From positions 58,446 through 122,445 of the forward strand of contig DAOLIT010000003.1 in assembly GCA_035328405.1 (NCBI GenBank): a DNA stretch of 64,000 nt, read 5' to 3'. The stretch is from JAEUKA01 sp035328405. GTDB taxonomy: Bacteria > Myxococcota_A > Polyangia > Palsa-1104 > JAEUJZ01. The notes beneath the pieces are model-generated. The model was not told where the DNA came from. It was given only the letters and a program-made list of their open reading frames with translations, and did no database searches. Both the position numbers and the translations under genes were made by a program. Shown one piece after another: positions 34,725 through 42,863 of the stretch (the stretch's first letter is position 1; each line of letters begins with the position of its first letter).

Positions 34725-34952
34725 CTACCGAAGGTGTAGGCGGCTTTTGGCAAACCGAGCCGTAATCCCCACCAAACCCGGTGTTTGAGCGATTTGTTCA
34801 AGCACGCTCAAGGCTTGGCTCTTGTCGAGAATCTCTCGCCGAATTCCCAAGCGGAAAGCGGCCTGGGCCACCACGTCCGTCGCTTTTTCGTGACCGAGCG
34901 CCTGCGAGAGCAGCTTGATCACCTCTCCTCTTGAAATCGACGGTTCAGGCAT
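34725..34952 (-). CDS. Small conserved protein encoded with the FIST protein
   Basis: The product is 75 residues from ATG 34952; a TTG at 34964 would add four. The sequence is helical (SRGEVIKLLSQALGHEKATDVVAQAAFRLG, QALSVLEQIAQTPGLVGITARFAKSRLHL) with no membrane segment. It lies 68 bases after the FIST gene on the same strand. It is a small alpha-helical protein that may bind or regulate the FIST sensor; no biochemical role is known to me. Confidence 0.65.
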   Translation of the reverse strand: MPEPSISRGEVIKLLSQALGHEKATDVVAQAAFRLGIRREILDKSQALSVLEQIAQTPGLVGITARFAKSRLHLR

Positions 34953-35020
34953 CGTCACGAGCAAATGTGCTCCCCCTATGGGTGTAGGTGTGGGTGGTCC
35001 GTTGCAAGGCAGGGTGGGGG

Positions 35021-36205
35021 CTACTTGGGAAAAGCCAGCACGACGGTGGTCGTGTTGTGAAAGCCGGACAAATCTCCCGCGTCCAACGCAATCTCCCCAT
35101 ACGTTTCAAAACCGGCCAGGGGGACGTTTCCCAGTTCTTCATGGATGCCAGCGATGGCCGTTTTGAAATCATCTTTCAAGATCAGATTGCGGCAAATGCA
35201 GTCGAACACGACGGCACCGGCGAGTGGAAGATCGCCCACTTGCGCTCGGGCTCGGCGCGCGGCTTCTTTGGCGCTGTCGATTTGGCGGGCCGGTTCGCTT
35301 TCGGTGATGCGAATGACGCTTCCCTCGGGAATCCCGCACGCGAACGCGATCGAATGCGGGCCGGTACGAAACAGGGGCGCGCGGATTTTGTACGCATCCC
35401 CCTGCGACAAACCCGCCTCAAAACGCAGGAAAAAGCCGCCGACTTCGCTTTCGGGAAGCGTGGCCGGGTCAAAGCCGAGTTTGCTCGTAGCGTCGCGGGT
35501 GTGCTCGACCCAGACTTCCCAGGCCGGACGACCGTCGATTTCGTGAACCACGCCACCCTCCGCTCGCGTCACGGTCAGCGGGGCGGAATGGGGCTCGTGT
35601 CCATGGCAAACACCGACGCCGAGCGGTTGTTTCGAGAACACATTGGCCACGACCACACCGTCCGCAATGACCCGGTTTCCCAGCGAAACGTGCGTGCACT
35701 TCAGCGCAAGATCGTCGCCCGCTGCGCCACCGGCCAAACGCAGGTCAAAACCCATGAGTGCCGCCGTCGTGAGCGTCGCCTCTTCGCTGCTGCCCGAGAG
35801 AGGATCGAGCAGCAAAATCGCCGTCCGATGCGGAAAACCAACGACTTGCGCGGGCATGCCTTCCAAGGCTTCTGCGACGGCACCCTCGGCGGATGCTTTC
35901 AGCCCCGTTCCCATCCCCGCAAAAATCCGGTAGTCCCCACACAGCGCAAACATCACCGCCGAATGTTTTGCATCGCCGGCCTCGGTAAATTCGCCCGCCG
36001 TGGACGCTCCGAGCACGGTGCTGCGCGGAAAGGAAGCCGCAACCAGGGGTGCAAGCTCCGACAGAGGTTGTGTTGTGGACGCAAACACCATGACCAATGC
36101 GGGTTCACAACCTTGAAGTTCCGCTCGACATGTCGCGACCAGTTTTTCAGCCGCTTCGGTCGCACTGCCATGGGCCATTGCCGTGGCCACTTTGCTCTCT
36201 GCCAT
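35021..36205 (-). CDS. FIST N/C-domain sensory protein
   Basis: The product is 394 residues. It has FIST N (~20-215: ALVMVFAST, VLGASTAGEFTEAG, AILLLDPLSGSSEEATL, LAGGAAGDDL) and FIST C (~225-390: SKLGFDPATLPESEVGGFFLR, AGAVVFDCICRNLIL, FETYGEIALDAG.SGFHNTTTVVLAF). FIST domains are proposed small-ligand sensors, possibly for amino acids, usually linked to signal transduction. Here the protein has no output domain and no transmembrane helix, so it must act through a partner, perhaps the small protein downstream. AGGGGG 7 bases before the ATG is a plausible ribosome binding site. It is divergent from the TonB receptor gene. Confidence 0.9.
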   Translation of the reverse strand: MAESKVATAMAHGSATEAAEKLVATCRAELQGCEPALVMVFASTTQPLSELAPLVAASFPRSTVLGASTAGEFTEAGDAKHSAVMFALCGDYRIFAGMGTGLKASAEGAVAEALEGMPAQVVGFPHRTAILLLDPLSGSSEEATLTTAALMGFDLRLAGGAAGDDLALKCTHVSLGNRVIADGVVVANVFSKQPLGVGVCHGHEPHSAPLTVTRAEGGVVHEIDGRPAWEVWVEHTRDATSKLGFDPATLPESEVGGFFLRFEAGLSQGDAYKIRAPLFRTGPHSIAFACGIPEGSVIRITESEPARQIDSAKEAARRARAQVGDLPLAGAVVFDCICRNLILKDDFKTAIAGIHEELGNVPLAGFETYGEIALDAGDLSGFHNTTTVVLAFPK

Positions 36206-36311
36206 GAGAAAACCCCCTGCCTCCCAAGCTAGAGGATGCGACGGTTTTCAATCAAGAAGTTTTGCTACCACAAATCTAAGCTTTTGGCAGACTGCTGGTT
36301 TCTCTTTACAC

Positions 36312-38891
36312 ATGCTGAAAAAACGAATGCGCCGTGGACGCCGCTTGCATCCAACGGTGATGCGAAGATTGTTTTGGGGGGCTTTGCTGCTTTGCGCGGT
36401 CTGTGTGTCGTCTGTTTCGGCACAGACGCCCGTGCCGCAGGCCACAGCGCCAACACAACCCCCGCCGACTCCACCGTCTGAAGTTCCAGACAAAACAAGC
36501 GGCTCGACGACGCAACAGGCGACCGAAACAGCGATGGAACCGAACGCTGAACCGCCTCCGTTGGGCTTTCTAGACGATGGTTCGCGGCAAAAACCCAAGG
36601 ACGCTGTGCCGTTTTCCGGTGTCGTTCGGGAAAAGGGCACGCGAGATCCGGTGGTCGGCGCAAAAGTTACGGTCACTCCCTGGCGCGAATTGCCCGAATC
36701 GCCCACGGACAAACCCAGCAAAAAGGGCAAACCGCGCGGGGAACCCAGCGGAGAACCGTACGAAACGACCACAGACGCTGAAGGCAACTTCCTGATTGAG
36801 GATTTGGCCCCCGGCTTGGTTCAGGTCGTGCTGCGCGGCCCGAAGATTCAGCGCACCGAGAGCATCGAAAAACTCGCCCCAGGCAAAAAAACCACCATCA
36901 CCTACTACGCGCCGCGAAAACTCAGTTCCTTTGAAGTTGTCGTGCGCGCCGAGCCCGTCAAAAAGGAAGTGTCCGAGCAAGTGCTGTCCGTCCAAGAACT
37001 TCGGCGCATTCCCGGCACGCAAAACGACGCCATCAAAGCCGTTCAGAATTTGCCCGGCGTCGCCCGCGCTCCGTTTGGTGGAGGTCTTTTGGTGGTTTGG
37101 GGTTCGGCCCCGGCGGATACGCGCGTGTACGCCGACGGAGTCCAGCTTCCTCGCATTTTTCACTTTGCTGGCTTTCGCAGCACCATCAATTCCGAATTTG
37201 TCGAGGAGCTGTCGTTCAAACCCGGCGCATACGGCGCAGATTTCGGTCGCGGCCTGGGCGGCATGATCGATGTCACCACGCGGTCTCCAAAATCCGATCG
37301 CATCCACGGTTCCGTCACCCTCGATTTGATCGATGGGTCCATCACAATGGAAGGGCCGATCACGAAAAACTTGTACGTGGCGGGCGGCGTGCGCGTCAGT
37401 TGGATTTCCGTGTTTTTGCCGATTTTCAATCGCTCTCGGTTTCAGATTTCGCCGTTTTATTGGGACTACCAACTGTCCTTGCGGTATCGGCCCACCAAAG
37501 CCGACGACATTGATGTGTTCATTTTTGGTTCGACCGACGATTTGGAAGCGCGCGTCAGCGACCCCGACCCCGCAGTGAACATTTCCCTCGACTCCAAGCA
37601 GTATTTTTCCCGCGCGCGGATTCGGTGGACCCATCGGTTTTCGCCGTCCACCCAGCTCATCGTCATGCCCTCCATCGGCGGAGACGTGACGCGGTTCGAT
37701 ACGGGCGACGGTGGAATCGGAACCGTGCTCTTCAAGCTCGAGGGAATGACGCTCGGCTACAACTTGCGCGCCGAATTGCGGCATCGCGTCGCACCTTGGC
37801 TGAATTTGATAGGCGGCGTGGATTTTGAGGGCACGCGCAGTGCCTTTGAAGTCATCGTCCCGCCCGTGCCTCCCGGCGGCGGCGGTTCAGCGGGAGAGTC
37901 GAACAACGGCGCGGCAGGCTCGGCGCTGACCCAACTGGGTTCCGTCAAAGACGAATCGGTGCTGCACATCGTCCGCACCGCCCCGTATGCCATCGCTCGG
38001 TTTGATTTGCTCGACCGTCGCCTGACCATTTCGCCCCAACTTCGACTCGAGACCGCGTACGTCCGTTCGTATGACGGCGAGCTGTCCAAAACCGTGTTTT
38101 CGCCCGAGCCTCGCCTTGTCCTGAGCGGTCAAATCGTGCCGCGCTACTTTCTGCTCAAGTTTGGCGTCGGTTCCTATACCCAACTGGGCCAGCCCCAGGA
38201 GCTCAACCGCGTCTTCGGCAATCCCAACCTCGACCCGCAGCGTGGCACGACCTATGTTGCAGGCTTCGAGAGCGAACCCACCGGCTCTCTGTTCGTCCAA
38301 GGCCAGTTCTTCTATAAGGATCTGCGTTCGATGATCGTGTCCGACCCGGTGCTCAAGTACACCAACGTCGGTTTGGGCCGGGTCATCGGCGGCGATTTTC
38401 TGTTGCGACAGAAGCTGTGGAAGGGGCTGTTTGGCTGGCTTGCGTACACCATTTCCCAGTCCGAACGGCGCAGCAATCCAGAACAGCCCTGGCGGCTTTT
38501 TCGGTACGACCAGACGCACATTTTGACGGCGGTCGCGTCGTACAAATTGCCGTGGTGGGGACTTGAGGTTGGCATGCGTTTTCGGTACGTGACCGGCGGC
38601 TTGTACACGCCGACCACCGGCGGAATCCGCGACGCCCAAACCCAGAATTGGGTCGCGAGCCAGGGCGAGGTCTTCTCGGCCCGCTTGCCCGACTTTCACC
38701 AGCTCGATTTCCGCGTCGATAAGACCTGGGAGTTTAACAAGTGGAAACTCGGGCTCTACCTGGACATCCAGAACTTGTATAACCGCGAAAACGCCGAGCA
38801 GCTCGCCTACGGAGGTCGGCAGCTTTACCAAACCACGTTGGTCACTGGCATTCCGTTTTTCCCAAACCTGGGTCTGCGCGCGGACTACTGA
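36312..38891 (+). CDS. TonB-dependent receptor with carboxypeptidase-like regulatory domain
   Basis: The start is ATG 36312, giving 859 residues with a basic N-terminus and signal peptide (LLLCAVCVSSVSAQ); ATG 36360 is also possible. Residues ~90-200 form a carboxypeptidase-regulatory-like beta domain (FSGVVREKGTRDPVVGAKVTV...TTDAEGNFLIEDLAPG). The plug follows (SVQELRRIPGTQNDAIKAVQNLPGVAR, YGADFGRGLGGMIDVTTRSP) and then a ~600-residue barrel. The lack of a C-terminal Phe (it ends LRADY) is tolerated in this group. The substrate is unknown; the family imports siderophores, glycans or vitamins. exbB, exbD and tonB are not in the window. A lipoprotein gene follows after 61 bases. Confidence 0.9.
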   Translation: MLKKRMRRGRRLHPTVMRRLFWGALLLCAVCVSSVSAQTPVPQATAPTQPPPTPPSEVPDKTSGSTTQQATETAMEPNAEPPPLGFLDDGSRQKPKDAVPFSGVVREKGTRDPVVGAKVTVTPWRELPESPTDKPSKKGKPRGEPSGEPYETTTDAEGNFLIEDLAPGLVQVVLRGPKIQRTESIEKLAPGKKTTITYYAPRKLSSFEVVVRAEPVKKEVSEQVLSVQELRRIPGTQNDAIKAVQNLPGVARAPFGGGLLVVWGSAPADTRVYADGVQLPRIFHFAGFRSTINSEFVEELSFKPGAYGADFGRGLGGMIDVTTRSPKSDRIHGSVTLDLIDGSITMEGPITKNLYVAGGVRVSWISVFLPIFNRSRFQISPFYWDYQLSLRYRPTKADDIDVFIFGSTDDLEARVSDPDPAVNISLDSKQYFSRARIRWTHRFSPSTQLIVMPSIGGDVTRFDTGDGGIGTVLFKLEGMTLGYNLRAELRHRVAPWLNLIGGVDFEGTRSAFEVIVPPVPPGGGGSAGESNNGAAGSALTQLGSVKDESVLHIVRTAPYAIARFDLLDRRLTISPQLRLETAYVRSYDGELSKTVFSPEPRLVLSGQIVPRYFLLKFGVGSYTQLGQPQELNRVFGNPNLDPQRGTTYVAGFESEPTGSLFVQGQFFYKDLRSMIVSDPVLKYTNVGLGRVIGGDFLLRQKLWKGLFGWLAYTISQSERRSNPEQPWRLFRYDQTHILTAVASYKLPWWGLEVGMRFRYVTGGLYTPTTGGIRDAQTQNWVASQGEVFSARLPDFHQLDFRVDKTWEFNKWKLGLYLDIQNLYNRENAEQLAYGGRQLYQTTLVTGIPFFPNLGLRADY

Positions 38892-38952
38892 CGCACATGT
38901 TTGCAAATCCGTTTCAACCACTCACAGGCCATCGGCCATAGGATTCACCGAC

Positions 38953-40029
38953 ATGGGAGTAAGACACCTTTTGCGGTTGTGTGGCGCGCTCGCGCTGCTC
39001 TGCGGGCTGGGTTGTGAGAACGACATTGATTCCGATTCGCTCGTCCGCGAGCTTCGGGTCTTGTCTCTCCGCATCGGGCCGCAGACCCCCCAAAGCGATG
39101 CAGAGGCCCACGCCGAGGTCAAACCCGGCCCGGGCGGTTTGGATTTGGTGTTCACCCAGCCGACCATCGATCTGAAGGTCGAAATCGGCGCGCCCACAGG
39201 CCCCGGTCGTCGTTTTGCAAGCCCCAGGCCGCTGGCCGTCGATTGGTTCTTGTGCGTCGGGCCGAGTTCTTTGTTCAATCCCGGCACCCTCGACCCTGGA
39301 TGCCGGAAGTGGTTGCCTACCGATCCCGATCCCATGAAGAGCACCGCCCTGCGTTTTCTCGGAAACGGAGAGACGTTTCCCCTGCCCACCGCTGTCCTCA
39401 AAGAAGTCGTAGGCGGCGTGCTCCAAATCATGCTGACTGGCGGTTCGGGCGGCGGTTCGGGCGGAACGATCAAATTGCCCGAAAAACCCGTGATGATTCT
39501 TTTGCCCGTGCTTGCTCGCGTGCGTGTCGTCGGGGGCGATCCAAACGACAACCGAGACAGCGAAGTTGCCGTGACCTATTTGAGAACCTGGGTCGCGTTG
39601 CCCGGCATGACGTTGCCTGCCGCCAATCACAACCCTTCTGTGGGCGAGCTGCTCGCTGGGCCCGACCAAGACGGGGCCAAAAAGCCCCTTTTGCCCTGCA
39701 TTCCGACCAGTTGCCCCGCAAATCCAGTCAAACGAAACCAAGATCTGTTTTTGATTGCGTCCGCGCTCGCCGGTTCAGTCGAAAACTACACACCCCAAGA
39801 CGACAGCGGCAGAGGCGACCGGCCCGAGACCTTGCGCTATAGCTGGTTTGCAACTGACGGCAATTTTGAAAAGGAGCGCACAGGCGATGCGTTCCCCGAC
39901 AACAAGTGGAACAGCGACAGCAAGCGGCCTCCGCCCGATGGGGCAACCCAAGGCTCGCTGTGGCTGGTCGTTCAAGACGAGCGAGGCGGCACCGACGCCC
40001 GCCGCTATGAATTGAGTCTTCAAAACTAG
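38953..40029 (+). CDS. Lipoprotein encoded behind the TonB-dependent receptor
   Basis: The product is 358 residues with AGGA 9 bases before the ATG. A hydrophobic N-terminus ends in LCGLGC-END, a lipobox-like site. The rest is beta-rich and soluble, with a GGSGGGSGG linker near 160 and several Cys (WFLCVGPSS, DPGCRKW, LPCIPTSCP), suggesting disulfides in the periplasm. No known domain was recognised. Its position behind a TonB receptor suggests a SusD-like accessory or surface ligand-binding role, which is inference only. Confidence 0.65.
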   Translation: MGVRHLLRLCGALALLCGLGCENDIDSDSLVRELRVLSLRIGPQTPQSDAEAHAEVKPGPGGLDLVFTQPTIDLKVEIGAPTGPGRRFASPRPLAVDWFLCVGPSSLFNPGTLDPGCRKWLPTDPDPMKSTALRFLGNGETFPLPTAVLKEVVGGVLQIMLTGGSGGGSGGTIKLPEKPVMILLPVLARVRVVGGDPNDNRDSEVAVTYLRTWVALPGMTLPAANHNPSVGELLAGPDQDGAKKPLLPCIPTSCPANPVKRNQDLFLIASALAGSVENYTPQDDSGRGDRPETLRYSWFATDGNFEKERTGDAFPDNKWNSDSKRPPPDGATQGSLWLVVQDERGGTDARRYELSLQN

Positions 40030-40067
40030 GTTCCCATCCGCTTCCCTGTGTTGCGACGCGCCTGACT

Positions 40068-40955
40068 GTGCCTCCTGTGCCTCCCCGAACCCCTCCCAAC
40101 CACACCCTGTCCAAACGAAAGAAGCGGCCCACGCCTGCGAGCCTGCGTCCACCTCGAAGCGAGTTATCACTGCTGCTGGGGCTCGCGTATGACCTTTTGC
40201 GTGCGCCCGTGTTTTTGGTCCTGCTTCTGCTTGGCAAAGCGGACAAACGGCTCGCATTGACTCCTTTTTTTCGGGTGTGTGATTTCGTGTGGTCCGCCAA
40301 GGCGACGACTGCTTTGCTGTTCACGAATGTGGCCTGCTTTGCGGTCGAGCGTCTGCTCAAAACCCGCCTCCCGGCGCAAGACGTGCTCGCCCTGTTCGCG
40401 TTTTCCCCCGAGACGTTGTGGAAAGGTCGGTTTCTTCCGCTGGTTCTGCATGTGTTTGCTCACGCAGACGGCATGCACCTTTTGTCCAACATGGTGCCCC
40501 TGTTTGTCTTCGGGCGCGTGGTCGAGGGTTTGGTCGGGCCCGGTCGGCTTTTGCTGTCGTATGGGTTGTCTGCGGCGTGCGCGACGCTCGTCTCGCTGCT
40601 CGCTCAGGGTGTATCGGGCCAGTACGTGCCGACGTTGGGAGCCTCCGGGGCCGTGGCGGGTTTGATTGCGCTCGGGGTGCTGCTCGCGCCGCTGACCGTG
40701 ACGTTCGAGGCGCTTCTGCCCCTGCCCCTGTTTTTGCTCGGTTGGCTCTCGATGGCCGCCGATGTGTGGGCCTTGGGAAGCCGCGCAAGCGATGCCGTGG
40801 ATCATCCCGCGCACCTGGGCGGCTATCTGTCTTCTGTGCTGTTGGTTCGGCTGCTCCCGTCCAAACTCATAGCCCGCGCCGCCGCCGGTTTCTGGTTCAA
40901 CCTGCTCACCCTCGCCTTCGCCGCGCTGCTGTTCTGGTTCCCCCGGAAGCCCTAG
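40068..40955 (+). CDS. Rhomboid-family intramembrane serine protease
   Basis: Rhomboids cleave transmembrane helices. The 295-residue product starts at GTG 40068 (no in-frame ATG exists before the core). A basic Pro-rich N-terminal tail is followed by six or more hydrophobic helices. The catalytic Ser is S193 in GASGA, and the catalytic His is H249 in HPAHLGG; LHVFAHADGMHLLSNM supplies the oxyanion-side Asn and His. It lies 39 bases after the lipoprotein gene, so possibly in the same operon. The substrate is unknown; the TonB receptor and lipoprotein neighbours offer no obvious transmembrane target. Confidence 0.9.
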   Translation: MPPVPPRTPPNHTLSKRKKRPTPASLRPPRSELSLLLGLAYDLLRAPVFLVLLLLGKADKRLALTPFFRVCDFVWSAKATTALLFTNVACFAVERLLKTRLPAQDVLALFAFSPETLWKGRFLPLVLHVFAHADGMHLLSNMVPLFVFGRVVEGLVGPGRLLLSYGLSAACATLVSLLAQGVSGQYVPTLGASGAVAGLIALGVLLAPLTVTFEALLPLPLFLLGWLSMAADVWALGSRASDAVDHPAHLGGYLSSVLLVRLLPSKLIARAAAGFWFNLLTLAFAALLFWFPRKP

Positions 40956-41134
40956 CTCAGCAGCCTCGAGGCTGTGAGCACTTCCCCCGCACGCTGTGCC
41001 AGAGACTGTCTGGTTTGGCGCAATCGTCGGGCCAATCTGGCGGCGGTTTCTCGTCGGAGATGGGCTTGATCTCGAGGTTGTGCTGCGGCAAAGTGAATTG
41101 CGTTTGCTCCGACGGAAGAAAGGAACAAGGCGCG

Positions 41135-42283
41135 ATGTCACAAACACCACGGTTTCTGCTTTTGGGTTGCGGCGGAATTGGGGGCATTGTCGCGGCATTG
41201 CTGGGCCGGGCGGGCGGCGATGTAACGGTCATCACGGGAAACCAGGCGATCACGTCGGCTGTTTTGCGGCAGGGCATTCGCATTCGAGACCTCGACGGGA
41301 AAGAATGGACGAATCAACCGGCGAGCGTGGTCACGAAAGTCGCAGAATTGCCATCGGGTGGGCATTTTGACGTGTGCCTCGCAGCGACGAAACTGACGAC
41401 GCTGACAGAGGCGCTTGGCGATGCCTTGCCCGTGCTTTCGGACACCACGAATGTGTTGTGTTTGCAAAATGGTTTGCCCGAAGCACACGCGGCCAAAGTG
41501 GTAGGAGACGAGCGTGTGGTGGGATGTGTGGTGGGATTTGGTGCAACCCTCGTCGAGCCTGGCTTTTCGGCCCGCACTTCGACGGGGGGTTTTCAAATCG
41601 GTCGCTACAAACCGCGCGAAACGGACACCGATTTGGCTCGGGTGGCGGCATTGCTCGACCCGGCGATCCCGACAAGATTCGTGAAGGATTTGTCCGGTGT
41701 GCGTTGGAGCAAACTGGCCATCAACTGCGCGACGAGCACGTTGGGTGCAATAGGCGGAGACACGCTGGGTCGGTTGCTGGCCCAGCGGTTTGTGCGACGG
41801 CTGGTTCTGGAAGTCTGGCGCGAACTTTGTGCGGTTGCGAATTGTGAAGGCATCCGACTCGCCAAAGTGGCAGGCACGATTGACATCGCAAAGTTGGCCC
41901 TTTCAGACGAGGACAAAAGACACAAAGTCGGCTCTTTGGGACTCTTCTTCAAACACTCGTTGTTGTGGGGGCTTGGTCTGAAATTCCGCAAGATGCGGAG
42001 TTCGATGGCCATCGCGATCGAACGGGGCCGCAAACCAGAAATCGACTGGTTGAACGGAGAGATCGTGCGACGAGGCGAGCTGCACGGCGTCCACACGCCG
42101 CTCAACCGAGAACTTCTGCGCGTCGTTCACGATCTGGTCGCCAAACGCAAAAAACCGGGGCTGGACACCCTGTACAGCACGTACTTGCGGTTGGAATCGG
42201 GACAGATCGACGCGGGAGAACCGAGGACGACATTGGAGCACAGGGCCCCACCCCGTCACACCCCCGGTTTGGAACTGAAGTAG
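41135..42283 (+). CDS. Ketopantoate reductase (PanE/ApbA) family protein
   Basis: The start is ATG 41135 with AAGG upstream; the open frame further upstream is antisense-like shadow of the rhomboid gene. The 382 residues contain the NAD(P)-binding motif LLGCGGIGGIVAALLG, LAATKLTTLTEAL, VLCLQNGLPEAH, and the ketopantoate-site segment RWSKLAINCATSTLGAIGG, followed by the C-terminal helical domain (RSSMAIAIERGRKPEIDWLNGEIV). These match PanE, which reduces 2-dehydropantoate to pantoate for CoA synthesis. It is ~70 residues longer than typical PanE and could be a paralogue acting on another 2-keto acid. Confidence 0.85.
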   Translation: MSQTPRFLLLGCGGIGGIVAALLGRAGGDVTVITGNQAITSAVLRQGIRIRDLDGKEWTNQPASVVTKVAELPSGGHFDVCLAATKLTTLTEALGDALPVLSDTTNVLCLQNGLPEAHAAKVVGDERVVGCVVGFGATLVEPGFSARTSTGGFQIGRYKPRETDTDLARVAALLDPAIPTRFVKDLSGVRWSKLAINCATSTLGAIGGDTLGRLLAQRFVRRLVLEVWRELCAVANCEGIRLAKVAGTIDIAKLALSDEDKRHKVGSLGLFFKHSLLWGLGLKFRKMRSSMAIAIERGRKPEIDWLNGEIVRRGELHGVHTPLNRELLRVVHDLVAKRKKPGLDTLYSTYLRLESGQIDAGEPRTTLEHRAPPRHTPGLELK

Positions 42284-42289
42284 AGAAAC

Positions 42290-42721
42290 TTAGGACTTTT
42301 TGACGCGAGGTGCCTTGGGGGCCGCTGCTTTTTCGTCAGCCTTTTTGACAGGGGCTTTGGCAGCGGGCTTGGCGTCTTTGGAGGGGGAAGGGGTCGCAGA
42401 CTTTGCCTTTGCCGCCTTTTTGGGGGCCGCAGAGGTTGCCGATTTGCGGTCCACGGCCGCTTTGTTCAGTGCCAACACAAGCCGCGAAATTTTGCGCGAT
42501 GCGGTTCGCTTGTGAATGACACCCTTCTGGGCTGCTTTGGCGACCTGAGCCACGGCCTCAGCGACCGAGGTCTGAACATTTTCTGGGGTGGCTTTGGTGT
42601 CGGAAAGGGAATGACGCGCCCGTTTGACTCGGGTACGCATGGGAACGAGGTGCTGCATGTTGCGAATGCGGCGCTTTTGGCGCTGGCGGTTGCGTTTTTT
42701 TGCGGATGGGTTGTTGGCCAA
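42290..42721 (-). CDS. rpsT: 30S ribosomal protein S20 with long basic C-terminal tail
   Basis: S20 binds 16S rRNA early in 30S assembly. Residues 1-88 match the family (MANNPSAKKRNRQRQ..., AAQKGVIHKRTASRKISRLVLALNK). The start is TTG 42721, preceded by GGAGG with five bases between; no ATG exists there. S20 of E. coli also uses UUG, as part of translational autoregulation, so the rare start may be conserved for the same reason. Residues ~91-143 are an added Ala/Lys/Pro tail (SAAPKKAAKAKS..., KKADEKAAAPK), making the protein 143 residues against the usual ~88. It is convergent with the ketopantoate reductase gene, 6 bases apart. Confidence 0.92.
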   Translation of the reverse strand: MANNPSAKKRNRQRQKRRIRNMQHLVPMRTRVKRARHSLSDTKATPENVQTSVAEAVAQVAKAAQKGVIHKRTASRKISRLVLALNKAAVDRKSATSAAPKKAAKAKSATPSPSKDAKPAAKAPVKKADEKAAAPKAPRVKKS

Positions 42722-42758
42722 GAGGTCCTCCAAACAGAACAGTTACAAAACTGCCGGT

Positions 42759-42789
42759 ATCTTTAGTGTTTTCCGAAGCGCAGTGTCAA
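42759..42789 (-). promoter_or_regulatory. Putative sigma-70 promoter of rpsT
   Basis: On the minus strand TTGACA (42789-42784) is followed after 18 bases by TAAAGA (42765-42760). This would place transcription start ~30-35 bases before the S20 start codon. The leader includes a small palindrome, CAGTT-4-AACTG. The -35 matches consensus exactly and the -10 poorly. Confidence 0.45.
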
Positions 42790-42863
42790 GTACTTCCCGT
42801 TACGGAGTGGCAGCTTGAACGTGCTGGTGTTACGGTCGGCTGTTTTTTCCGAGAGAGGGGCCC

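Noticed and set aside
40068..40955. The rhomboid as the sorting peptidase for the MYXO-CTERM tail of the TraA-like protein
   Set aside because: MYXO-CTERM processing is attributed to a different intramembrane protease family (myxosortase), and nothing in the sequence links the two genes.
40289..41134. Long upstream extension of the ketopantoate reductase frame
   Set aside because: It overlaps the rhomboid gene in another frame and has Arg/Ala-rich shadow composition; the Rossmann motif begins right after ATG 41135.
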